This document shows positions 1 through 6,946 of a stretch of 7,977 nucleotides of DNA, piece after piece. The first letter of the stretch is position 1. The number at the start of each line of letters is the position of its first letter. Position numbers and translations under genes: made by a program. This DNA is from Chloroflexota bacterium (GTDB taxonomy: Bacteria > Chloroflexota > Dehalococcoidia > JACQGW01), in assembly GCA_016199325.1 (NCBI GenBank), contig JACQGW010000021.1, positions 1 through 7,977 on the forward strand. Direction: 5' to 3'. The notes beneath the pieces are model-generated. The model worked only from the letters and a program-made list of their open reading frames with translations. It had not been told where the DNA came from and made no database searches.

Positions 1-82
1 GTGCTGCTCCGACCGACCGGTGACTTGGAGTCCCACACTCGCTACGGCCCCGCGCGCGGCGTCCAGTTGCCACCAACCACCG

Positions 83-116
83 GGGAGATTCCTCGCTGCG
101 GCTCGGAATGACAGAC
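83..116. repeat. 34-bp direct repeat, copy 1
   Basis: This 34-bp stretch, beginning GGGAGATTCCTCGC and ending GGAATGACAGAC, recurs without mismatch at 137-170, a period of 54 bp. The sequence resembles a dispersed intergenic repeat that I recall from many bacterial genomes, where it often yields spurious short proteins; here it would translate to GRFLAAARNDR twice on the plus strand. It lies downstream of the last gene of the minus-strand cluster. I see no sign that it encodes a protein, and its function is unknown. Confidence 0.85.
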
Positions 117-136
117 GGCGGTCCCTCGCAGCCACC

Positions 137-170
137 GGGAGATTCCTCGCTGCGGCTCGGAATGACAGAC
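137..170. repeat. 34-bp direct repeat, copy 2
   Basis: This is the second exact copy of the 34-bp unit at 83-116. A short CCACCG-like stretch precedes both copies, so the repeated unit may start a few bases earlier with an indel. The 20 bp between the copies (117-136) shows nothing recognisable. Whether the pair arose by local tandem duplication or by two insertions cannot be told from one locus. Confidence 0.85.
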
Positions 171-221
171 ATGGGTATCGCACCTTGCTCGTCACCCGTC
201 ATGTATCACCCCTCACCGACC

Positions 222-273
222 ACGCATGACGTAATGACGCATGACGCATGACAGGACGCATGACGTAATGACG
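222..273. repeat. ATGACG-type short repeat cluster
   Basis: An 18-bp unit (ACGCATGACGTAATGACG) occurs at 222-239 and again at 256-273, with further partial copies of GCATGACG between them. All copies have the same orientation, so this is a degenerate direct-repeat cluster and not a hairpin array. It ends three bases before the hyuB copy 1 stop codon (276-278), so it sits immediately downstream of that gene. A 7-bp inverted repeat (GTAATGA 265-271, TCATTAC 280-286) spans the stop codon, but it has no T-tract and is too short to call a terminator. The spacing is irregular and there are no spacer-like segments, so it is not a CRISPR array. Confidence 0.75.
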
Positions 274-275
274 TA

Positions 276-2003
276 TCACTCATTACTCACCACCCGCCGG
301 GCCTGGAGCGTGTCCAGGTCGATGAGGACGCCGTAGTCGCGCGCCGCTGCCTCGACGGAGACCAGTCCGTTGCGGACGTCGGCGATCACCTGCTCGACGT
401 CGCGCTCGGCCGGGTTGCCGTAGCCGCCGCCGCCGGGCGTGTCCATCGTCAAGCGCAGGTCGGGATCGCTCACGGCGAGCTCGCCGAGCTGCCGCCGCAC
501 CTCATGGGTGGGAAGCTCGACGCCGTCGCGGTAGACCCGCGTGGGCGTCGCCGGGCGGCCACCGGCCAGTCCGATGGGCGGATAGCCCTGGTGCTGGCAG
601 AACGGCGTCAGCATCAGCGGCTGCGCCCGATCGTCGGGCACGCCGACGGTGGCGCGCAGGCCGAAGCCGCCGCGGTGCCGCCCCGGCCCTGCCGAGTCGG
701 GCAGGAGCTCTCGCTCGTGGGTCAGGCCGGCCGTGCTGTTCTCGAAGATCTCGACCGGCAGGGCGCAGGCGCTCGTCGGGTAGCAGATGGAATCCACCCC
801 ATCGGCGAGCGGCCCGGCGCCCATGCCGCCGCCGTTCGTCATCAGCTCGCTGAAGTGCAGGCCGTAGTCGTCGACGCCGACCACCCGGAAGTAGCTCGGA
901 AAGCCGGCCGGCGCCGGGACCTTGTGGGGAATCGCTTTCGCCAGACAGCCCGTGACGGCCGCGTGGACGTGCCAGCCCACCTTCATGCGGTCGTTCACGG
1001 CCGCCGGATACCTGGCGTTGAGGATGCTCCCCTCCGGCGCCCGCAGCTTGAGGGGGCGAGAGAGGCCGGCGTTGTGGGGGATGTGCGGCGTCAGGAGGGC
1101 GTTCAGCGCCAGGTGCGAATGGCCCGTCGTGTAGGTCAGCGTGCAGTTGATGCCGCCGTGGGGATGCTCCGGCGGGACCTTCACATAATCGAGCTCGAGC
1201 TCCGAGCCGCGGATGCGGACGACGGCGCCGATGGTCATCGGTCCGTCGAGCTCGTCCAGGGTGAACTCGTGCGGGTAGTCACCGTCGGCGATCCCGCCGA
1301 TCGCCTGCCGCATGGCCCGCTCGGCCCGCGTCTGGACGGCGTCCGAGAGCGGCACCAGGTCGTCGAGCCCGTACTCGTCGAGCAGCGCGAGCATCTGGCG
1401 GACGGCGACGTTGTTGGCCGTGACCATCGCCGTCAGATCGCCCAGGACCATGTCGGGCGTCCGCACGTTGGCGCGGATGAGCGCCAGGAGGGTCTCGTTC
1501 CGCCGGCCGCGATCGTAGAGCCGGACCGGCGGGACGAAGATCCCCTCCTCGAAGATGCTCCGCGCCATCTGGCTGTTCAACAGGCCGCCGACGTCGCCGA
1601 TGTGGCAGATCGTCCCGGCGAAGCCGGCCACCCGCCCCTTCTTGAAGAACGGCGTCACGACGGCGACGTCGTTGAGATGCCCGGTCGAGAGCCAGGGGTC
1701 GTTGGTGAAGAGGACGTCCCCCGGCGCCAGCGAGTCGAGCGGGAACGGGACGAGGAGCTTCTGAACGACGTTCGCCAGCGCCAGGTTGAACATCGGCATG
1801 CTCGTGGAGGCGTGGGCGACCGACCAGCCGCGCGCGTCGAGGATCTGGCAGCCGAGGTCGTTGACGGCGCTGACGATGGTTGTGAAGGCGGTCCGGCGCA
1901 GGACCGTCTGCATCTCGTCGGCGACCGTGACGACCCGGCGCCAGACGATGTCCAGCGCCACCGGATCGTCAAACGAGGTTGACCGCTGAAGCGTGCTCGT
2001 CAT
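276..2003 (-). CDS. Hydantoinase B/oxoprolinase family protein (HyuB), copy 1
   Basis: This 575-residue protein is a full-length member of the hydantoinase B family, the partner of HyuA in ATP-dependent N-methylhydantoinase, 5-oxoprolinase, caprolactamase and acetone or acetophenone carboxylases. It is presumably cytoplasmic, with no signal peptide or membrane segment. The N-terminus has the family pattern DPVALDIVWRR...ADEMQTVLRRTAF (13-40). NDPWLSTGHLND (101-112) followed by CHIGDVGG (133-140) gives H109, D112 and H134; this matches, with the same 3- and 25-residue spacings, the Mn-binding His/Asp/His that I recall for the acetone carboxylase alpha subunit. The C-terminal part has PDSAGPGRHRGG (435-446) and TPGGGGYGNPAERD (522-535), both typical of the family. 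The start at 2003 overlaps the hyuA stop by four bases (ATGA) and has a GGAGG site 7 nt upstream, which points to translational coupling. The exact substrate cannot be assigned. It is a paralogue of the gene at 5219-6946. Confidence 0.93.
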   Translation of the reverse strand: MTSTLQRSTSFDDPVALDIVWRRVVTVADEMQTVLRRTAFTTIVSAVNDLGCQILDARGWSVAHASTSMPMFNLALANVVQKLLVPFPLDSLAPGDVLFTNDPWLSTGHLNDVAVVTPFFKKGRVAGFAGTICHIGDVGGLLNSQMARSIFEEGIFVPPVRLYDRGRRNETLLALIRANVRTPDMVLGDLTAMVTANNVAVRQMLALLDEYGLDDLVPLSDAVQTRAERAMRQAIGGIADGDYPHEFTLDELDGPMTIGAVVRIRGSELELDYVKVPPEHPHGGINCTLTYTTGHSHLALNALLTPHIPHNAGLSRPLKLRAPEGSILNARYPAAVNDRMKVGWHVHAAVTGCLAKAIPHKVPAPAGFPSYFRVVGVDDYGLHFSELMTNGGGMGAGPLADGVDSICYPTSACALPVEIFENSTAGLTHERELLPDSAGPGRHRGGFGLRATVGVPDDRAQPLMLTPFCQHQGYPPIGLAGGRPATPTRVYRDGVELPTHEVRRQLGELAVSDPDLRLTMDTPGGGGYGNPAERDVEQVIADVRNGLVSVEAAARDYGVLIDLDTLQARRVVSNE

Positions 2004-4207
2004 CGTTGTGCCTCCACGCGGATCTCGCCGGAAAGCTCGGCGCCTGCCGGAGCGAGTCGGTCGACGATCAGATTGAGGAAGCCGTCGACCCGGCCGATGC
2101 TGTGCGGCGGAATCAGCGCCGTCGACTCGCGCTCCTCGACGATGGCCGGGCCGTCGACGGTCGCCCCCGGCGCCAGTGCGTAGCGGTCGTAGACCGGGGT
2201 CTGCTCGTAGCGGCCCAGCTCGCTCCAGTACGCCGGCCGCTCGCCGCGCCGGGCCGACGCGACGTCGCCCAGCCAGCCTGAATGCTCCTTCAGCCGGACG
2301 CCGGCCAGTTGGCCGCGGGCGACGATGCGCCAGGTCATGATCTGGATTGGGAAGCCGTCGTGCAGGTGGCCGTAGAGCGCCTGGTACTTGCCGTTGAATC
2401 GCTCCTCGATAGACGCCTGGCTCGCCGGGCCGAGGGCGCCGCCGGGGATCTCGACGGTGATCTCGTGGAGCTGGCCGACGAAGCGGGCGTCGACGGTGCG
2501 CTCGATCTCGACGTGCTCCGGCGCCACGCCCGCCTCCCGCAGGACGGCCCGGCCGCGCTCCTCCAGGTCGTCGAGCATGGCGTTGACGGCCGGCCAGTCG
2601 GCGGCCTGGAGGACCTGGGGTCTGGACTGGGCGAACTCGAAGGCGACCGGTGCGGCCAGGAAGCCGATGGCGGAGAGGACGCCGGCCGCCAGCGGGCAGA
2701 TGATCCGCTGCTGGCCCAGCGCCTGGGCGACGCCGGCGGCGTGGATCGGCCCGGCGCCGCCGAAGGCGAGCAGGGAGAAGCGCCGGGGGTCCTGGCCGCG
2801 CTCGATGACGTGGATCTTGGCGGCGGCGGCCATGTGCTCGTTGACCAACTGATGGATGCCCCAGGCCGACTCGGTCAGCGTGAGCCCCAGGGGGCGGGCA
2901 ACTCGCTCCACGATGGCCCGTTCGGCGGCGGCCCGGTCCAGGTGCATCTTGCCGCCGAGGAAGTAATCGGGGTCCAGGTAGCCGAGGATCAGGTCGGCGT
3001 CGGTGACCGTCGGCTCGGTCCCGCCGCGCCCGTAGCAGGCGGGGCCGGGGTCGGCGCCGGCCGAGCGCGGCCCGACTTTCAGCAAGCCCATGTCGTCGAT
3101 GGCCGCGATGGAGCCGCCGCCGGCGCCGATCTCCGCCATCTCGACCGCTGCGAACTGGATCGGGATGCCGGAGCCCTTCTTGAAGCGATGCACCCGCGCG
3201 ACTTCGATCTGGCGGGTCGACGCCGGCCGGCCGTCCTGGATGACGCTGATCTTGGCGGTGGTGCCGCCCATGTCGAAGGAGACGAGGTCGCTCGCGCCAC
3301 AGGTCTGGCCGTAGAAGGCCGCGCCGATGGCCCCGCCGGCCGGCCCCGACTCGACGAGCCGAACCGGCAGCGCCGCGGCGGTCTCCAGCGTGCTGATTCC
3401 GCCGGACGAGAGCATCAGGTACAGGCGCCCGCGGTAGCCGAGCTGCGCGAGCGCCCGTGCCAGGTTCTCCAGGTAGCGCCGGGTGAGCGGGCGGACGTAG
3501 GCGTTCGCCACGGTCGTGCTCGTCCGTTCGTACTCACGGATCTCCGGTGCGACCTCACTGGAGATGGACACGTCGAGCTCGGGCCAGCACTCGCGGACGA
3601 GATCCGCCGCGATCTGCTCGTTTTCGGGGTTTCGATACGAGTGGAGGAAGCAGATCGCCAGCGACGTAAGCTCTCCCGGCGCCGTCGCACCGGGCGCCAG
3701 GCGGCCGTTGGCCGCCGCGAACGACCGGTCCTTCGCATCTTCGGCCCGCAGCCGGTCCAGCGCCTCGACGATGGCCTCCCGCTCGACCCGTTTCAGGACG
3801 CGGCCGTTGCGGTCGACCCGCTCGTCGACGCCTATCCGGAGGTAGCGGGGGACGAGCGGCTCCGGGAAGCGGAGGAAGAGATCGTAGATGTCGTAGCGCT
3901 GGGCGTTGCGGATGTCGAGGCTGTCACGGAACCCCTTCGTCGCCAGCAGCGCGACCTTTGCCCCTTTGCGCTCGATGATGGCATTCGTGACGAGCGTGGT
4001 CCCGTGGATGGCGTTCTCGACCCGGCCGGCCGGGACCTGCGTCCGTTCGAGCAGCTCGGCAAGCCCCTGAAGCACGCCCTCCGAGGGATCCTGGGGCGTC
4101 GTCAGGCATTTATGGATCTCGATCTCGCCGGTCTCGGCGTCGAGGAGCGCAAAGTCGGTGAAGGTGCCGCCGATGTCAAAGGCAACCCGGTACGTCGCAT
4201 CTGGCAT
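2000..4207 (-). CDS. Hydantoinase A/oxoprolinase family protein (HyuA), copy 1
   Basis: This 735-residue protein is a full-length hydantoinase A subunit, an actin-fold ATPase that in characterised relatives uses ATP to activate the carbonyl substrate handled with HyuB. The N-terminal hydantoinase/oxoprolinase domain starts with the phosphate-binding motif DIGGTFTDFA (11-20) and includes HGTTLVTNAIIERKG (68-82). The central HydA domain shows ESGPAGGAIGAA (286-297), a second phosphate motif FDMGGTTAKIS (311-321), GAGGGSIA (361-368), GADPGPACYGRGG (384-396) and AFGGAGPIHA (481-490). The remainder (about 515-735) is the usual C-terminal region. All nucleotide-binding motifs look intact. The ATG at 4207 comes 6 bp after the peptidase stop codon. 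No strong Shine-Dalgarno site precedes it, only a GGGGG run about 11 nt away, so translation probably relies on coupling to the upstream gene. Its last codons overlap hyuB. It could be a hydantoinase, oxoprolinase, lactamase or carboxylase subunit; sequence reading alone does not decide. Confidence 0.93.
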   Translation of the reverse strand: MPDATYRVAFDIGGTFTDFALLDAETGEIEIHKCLTTPQDPSEGVLQGLAELLERTQVPAGRVENAIHGTTLVTNAIIERKGAKVALLATKGFRDSLDIRNAQRYDIYDLFLRFPEPLVPRYLRIGVDERVDRNGRVLKRVEREAIVEALDRLRAEDAKDRSFAAANGRLAPGATAPGELTSLAICFLHSYRNPENEQIAADLVRECWPELDVSISSEVAPEIREYERTSTTVANAYVRPLTRRYLENLARALAQLGYRGRLYLMLSSGGISTLETAAALPVRLVESGPAGGAIGAAFYGQTCGASDLVSFDMGGTTAKISVIQDGRPASTRQIEVARVHRFKKGSGIPIQFAAVEMAEIGAGGGSIAAIDDMGLLKVGPRSAGADPGPACYGRGGTEPTVTDADLILGYLDPDYFLGGKMHLDRAAAERAIVERVARPLGLTLTESAWGIHQLVNEHMAAAAKIHVIERGQDPRRFSLLAFGGAGPIHAAGVAQALGQQRIICPLAAGVLSAIGFLAAPVAFEFAQSRPQVLQAADWPAVNAMLDDLEERGRAVLREAGVAPEHVEIERTVDARFVGQLHEITVEIPGGALGPASQASIEERFNGKYQALYGHLHDGFPIQIMTWRIVARGQLAGVRLKEHSGWLGDVASARRGERPAYWSELGRYEQTPVYDRYALAPGATVDGPAIVEERESTALIPPHSIGRVDGFLNLIVDRLAPAGAELSGEIRVEAQR
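2011..2015 (-). promoter_or_regulatory. Ribosome binding site of hyuB copy 1
   Basis: GGAGG on the minus strand lies 7 nt before the ATG at 2003. It is inside the last codons of hyuA copy 1, whose protein ends VEAQR, so these bases serve both as coding sequence and as Shine-Dalgarno site. It fixes the hyuB start and supports coupled translation. Confidence 0.75.
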
Positions 4208-4213
4208 GATAGT

Positions 4214-5071
4214 CTAGACCCCCAGCGTGGACGACGTCAGCGCCAGGAGCAGGCAGGCCATGAACATGTCGTGCGCCTCCTGAACGTCCTGCGCGTAGTA
4301 GGAGACGGTACACTCACTCTCCCGCTTGATCTGCGGAATGAAGCAGATCCGGGCGGCGGCCGACGCGTCAATCGTCGTCACTTCGAGCTTGATCGGCGAG
4401 GCGAACTGGAAGGGGCGCATCTCGCCGATCCGCGCCAGCGCCCGCTCGGCGCCCTCACGAATGCGCTGATGGGCCACCGGCTGCGGCAGACAGCGGGCGA
4501 TGTAGCGGTCGATGGCATATTTCACGACCGCCGTCTCGACGTGTGGCAGTCGGGCTTTCGTGTCGGCGCAGATGACGTCGTCGCCGGTGACGAGCGCGAC
4601 GGGAACGCCGTGGCGGCCGGCGAGACCGGCGGCGAACATCGCTTCGCTGATCGGCTCGCCGTTGATGCGAACCTCGGCGAGGACGGCCGAGCTGTAGGTG
4701 TGGGCAAGGATGCCGCGCGCATCGCCGGCTCTGGCGTGAGAACCGACGAGGAGCACTGCGGCGAACGTCTCGTCCAGCCCCTCGACGGTGAAGAGCGGCC
4801 GGTTCCAGCCGCCGCGCACCAGCTCGGCGCGCGGATCCAGCCCGTCGAACAGGAGGTTTCGCATGTTGCCGTGGGAATCGGCGACGACGACCCGCGTGGC
4901 GCCGCCCCGAAACGCCCCTTCGACGGCGGCGTTCGTGTCCGCCGTCATCCACTGCCGGGCTCGCTCGTAGTCCTCACCCCTTGAGCTGCCGGGCGTCCCG
5001 CCGGCACTGGTCTCCCGTCTGGAAACGACGCCGGAGATGCCCTCCATGTCGACCGAGATGAGCACGTTCAT
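4214..5071 (-). CDS. M55 family D-aminopeptidase (DppA-like)
   Basis: This 285-residue protein belongs to peptidase family M55, zinc enzymes typified by Bacillus subtilis DppA, which removes N-terminal D-amino acids (for example D-Ala) from peptides. The family's landmarks are present: SVDMEG with D8 and E10, ADSHG with H67, GSHARAG with H112, AHTYSS with H124 and the glutamate E143 in ISEAMFAAG. By comparison with DppA (D8, E10, H60, H104, H115, E133, from memory) these are the metal ligands and the active-site histidine, so the enzyme should be active. The length is close to the family norm. There is no signal peptide, so it should act in the cytoplasm. The start at 5071 has a strong AGGAGGA site 7 nt upstream. 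The stop lies 6 bp before hyuA copy 1, so the three genes 5071-276 look like one transcription unit. This context suggests breakdown of peptides, cyclic peptides or D-amino-acid derivatives. It is unrelated to the dipeptide-binding protein also called DppA. The substrate is not known. Confidence 0.92.
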   Translation of the reverse strand: MNVLISVDMEGISGVVSRRETSAGGTPGSSRGEDYERARQWMTADTNAAVEGAFRGGATRVVVADSHGNMRNLLFDGLDPRAELVRGGWNRPLFTVEGLDETFAAVLLVGSHARAGDARGILAHTYSSAVLAEVRINGEPISEAMFAAGLAGRHGVPVALVTGDDVICADTKARLPHVETAVVKYAIDRYIARCLPQPVAHQRIREGAERALARIGEMRPFQFASPIKLEVTTIDASAAARICFIPQIKRESECTVSYYAQDVQEAHDMFMACLLLALTSSTLGV

Positions 5072-5078
5072 GGTCGAT

Positions 5079-5085
5079 TCCTCCT
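5079..5085 (-). promoter_or_regulatory. Ribosome binding site of the M55 peptidase gene
   Basis: The minus-strand sequence AGGAGGA lies 7 nt before the ATG at 5071. It is the strongest Shine-Dalgarno site in the window and is not inside another gene. It indicates that this gene is translated independently and may lead the downstream hyuA-hyuB pair. I found no convincing -35/-10 promoter between it and the end of hyuB copy 2. Confidence 0.8.
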
Positions 5086-5102
5086 ATGAGAGCGCCTGAC
5101 GA

Positions 5103-5203
5103 AACCGCAGAGGCGCAGAGAGCGCAGAGAAGATCGCAGAGACACGGCGGTCTTGTTCGTCTCTTCTTTGCGTCGTCTCTGCGTCCTTTGCGTCTCTGCG
5201 GTT
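5103..5203. repeat. GCAGAG-type inverted repeat in the intergenic gap
   Basis: The outer arms match perfectly for 10 bp (AACCGCAGAG at 5103-5112, CTCTGCGGTT at 5194-5203) and continue as an imperfect palindrome for about 20 bp more, built from degenerate copies of CGCAGAGA. The centre is about 40 bp. Similar GCAGAGACGCAGAG elements are, to my recollection, dispersed repeats in several bacterial phyla. The T-rich stretch lies to the right of the element (about 5202-5218), upstream in the direction of transcription, so it is not a standard Rho-independent terminator for hyuB copy 2. Transcribed RNA could still fold into a long hairpin between hyuB copy 2 and the peptidase gene and affect read-through or mRNA stability. 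Confidence 0.8.
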
Positions 5204-5218
5204 CGTATGTTTTGTTGT

Positions 5219-6946
5219 CTAACTCTGCCTGGGCAACCGTTGCGCGGTCAAGGTGTCCAGGTCGACGAGGACGCCGTAGTCGCGCCGAGCGGCCTCGACG
5301 GAGACGAAGCCGTTGCGCACGTCGGCGAGGACGAGGGCCGGGTCGCGTTCGACGGCATCGCCGACGCCGCCGCCCCCCGGCGATTCCATCGTCACCTGGA
5401 TCGACGGATCGTCCAGGTCGAGCGCGCCGAGCACCTGCCGGACCTCGTCGATCGGCAGCGTGACGCCGTTCAGCAGGGACCGCGCGGGCGACGCGCTCCG
5501 ACCGCCGGCCAGACCGAACGGCGGGAACCCCTGCCCGTGGCAGTAGGCCGTCAGCGTCACCGGACGGTCCAGGTGCTTGCGGCGGCCGACGGTGGCGCGG
5601 GTGCCGCAGCCGCCGCGGGTCCGGCCCGGCCCGCCCGAATCCGGCAGGAACTCCTTCTCGGTCCAGAGCGTGGTCGTGTTGGTCTCAAGGAACTCGATCG
5701 GCACGCTGCCGGCAGAGGTCGGGAAGCAAACGCCGCTCACGCCGTCGGTCGTCGGGCCGGCGCCCATGCCGCCCGGCACGACCATCAGCTCGCCGAACGG
5801 GACGTCCTCCGGGTCCACGCCGACGAGCCGGTAGAAGCTCATCAGCGCGGACGGCGCCGGCGCCTTGTGGGGGATCGCCGGCGCGAGGGCGCCCTGGAGT
5901 AGGTCGTAGACGTGCCAGCCGATCTTCGTGCGGTTGTGTACGCTCACCGGATGGCGGCAACTGAGCAGCGTCCCCTCCGGAATCCGGAACCGGATCGGCC
6001 GGAAGAGGCCGACGTTGCCGGGGATGTGCGGCGTCAGCACGCAGTTCAGCGCGTGGCAGGAGTGACCGCGGGTGTAGGTGGAGGTGCAGTTGATGCCGCC
6101 GTACGGATGCTCCGGCGGGACCTGGACGAAGTCGATTTCGAGATCGCTTCCCCGGACGCGGGCGACGAGGCCGACCGTCATCGCGCCGTCCAGCTCGTCG
6201 AAGGTGACCTCACAGGGGTAGTCGCCGTCTGGGATCTCCTCGATGGCCTCGCGCATCGCTCGCTCGGCCCGGGTCTGGACGGCATCCGAGAGCGGCTCCA
6301 GGCTATTGAAGCCGTACTCGTCGAGCAGGGCGAGCGTCTGGCGGGCGGCGACTTCGTTGCTGGTGACCATCGCCATGATGTCGCCCATCACCGGGTCCGG
6401 CGTGCGGACGTTCTGCCGGATGATCGATACGAGGGTCTCGTTCCGCCGGCCGGCCTCGTAGAGCTTGAGCAGCGGGATGTAGAGCCCCTCTTCGAAGACG
6501 GTGCGGGCCATCTGGGCGTTCAGGAGGCCGCCGATGTCGGCCACGTGGCAGATGGAGCCGGCAAAGCCGATCAGCCGCTCGCCCTTGAAGAAGGGCGTGA
6601 CCACGCCGACGTCGGGCAGGTGCCCGGCCGAGATCCAGGGATCGTTCGCGATGAACACGTCGCCCGGCCGGAGGGTCTTCGGCGGAAACTTCTCCAGCAG
6701 CTTCGGCACCAGCGCCTGAAGGCCGAGGATGAACATCGGCATGCCGATGGCCGCGCGGGCAACCGACCAGCCGCGCGCGTCCATGATCTGGCAGCCCACG
6801 TCGTTGGCCGAGCTGACGATGGTCGTAAACGCCGTCCGGCGCAGGACGGTCTGCATCTCGTCGGCGACGGCGACGAGCCGGCCCCAGATGATCTCCAGCG
6901 CAACGGGATCGTCAAACAGCGATGGCCGTCGAGCCAGCTCTGTCAT
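5219..6946 (-). CDS. Hydantoinase B/oxoprolinase family protein (HyuB), copy 2
   Basis: This protein has 575 residues, exactly the length of copy 1, and aligns with it with no net gap, at about 60% identity by eye. It keeps DPVALEIIWGRL...ADEMQTVLRRTAF near the N-terminus, NDPWISAGHLPD (101-112) and CHVADIGG (133-140), giving the same H109, D112 and H134 putative metal ligands, and the C-terminal SPGGGGVGDAVERD. Differences from copy 1 cluster at 65-90, around 350-400 and at 455-465, which could reflect a different substrate. An open frame continues upstream to 7276, but those 110 residues are low-complexity Arg/Pro-rich and lie out of frame within hyuA copy 2. The ATG at 6946 is preferred because it matches copy 1, has GGAGGT 6 nt upstream and overlaps the hyuA stop as ATGA. 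Specific activity is not assignable. Confidence 0.92.
   Translation of the reverse strand: MTELARRPSLFDDPVALEIIWGRLVAVADEMQTVLRRTAFTTIVSSANDVGCQIMDARGWSVARAAIGMPMFILGLQALVPKLLEKFPPKTLRPGDVFIANDPWISAGHLPDVGVVTPFFKGERLIGFAGSICHVADIGGLLNAQMARTVFEEGLYIPLLKLYEAGRRNETLVSIIRQNVRTPDPVMGDIMAMVTSNEVAARQTLALLDEYGFNSLEPLSDAVQTRAERAMREAIEEIPDGDYPCEVTFDELDGAMTVGLVARVRGSDLEIDFVQVPPEHPYGGINCTSTYTRGHSCHALNCVLTPHIPGNVGLFRPIRFRIPEGTLLSCRHPVSVHNRTKIGWHVYDLLQGALAPAIPHKAPAPSALMSFYRLVGVDPEDVPFGELMVVPGGMGAGPTTDGVSGVCFPTSAGSVPIEFLETNTTTLWTEKEFLPDSGGPGRTRGGCGTRATVGRRKHLDRPVTLTAYCHGQGFPPFGLAGGRSASPARSLLNGVTLPIDEVRQVLGALDLDDPSIQVTMESPGGGGVGDAVERDPALVLADVRNGFVSVEAARRDYGVLVDLDTLTAQRLPRQS

Noticed and set aside
20..229. 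Small plus-strand open frame of 69 codons
   Set aside because: Its sequence is made of the 34-bp repeat (GRFLAAARNDR twice) and lacks a ribosome binding site; it looks like a repeat-derived false gene.
222..273. Possible CRISPR array
   Set aside because: The units are short and degenerate, irregularly spaced and without unique spacers of constant length; no cas gene is present.
504..1982. Plus-strand open frame of 492 codons, with a counterpart at 5912-7126
   Set aside because: Both lie antisense to the hyuB copies. Being open in both paralogues reflects shared codon use, and the translations are low-complexity with no ribosome binding site or family motif seen.
2282..4984. Plus-strand open frame of 900 codons
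   Set aside because: It runs antisense across hyuA copy 1 and the M55 gene, both of which have intact family motifs. Its translation is Asp/Gly/Arg/Ala-rich without recognisable domains, as expected of the complementary frame of GC-rich genes.
5103..5203. Rho-independent terminator for hyuB copy 2
   Set aside because: The stem is long and imperfect and has no T-tract on the transcribed strand after it; the T-rich side lies upstream in the direction of transcription.
5086..5902. Plus-strand open frames starting in the GCAGAG element (5086-5463 and 5153-5902)
   Set aside because: Their starts translate the inverted repeat and then run antisense through hyuB copy 2; this is a typical artefact of this repeat type.
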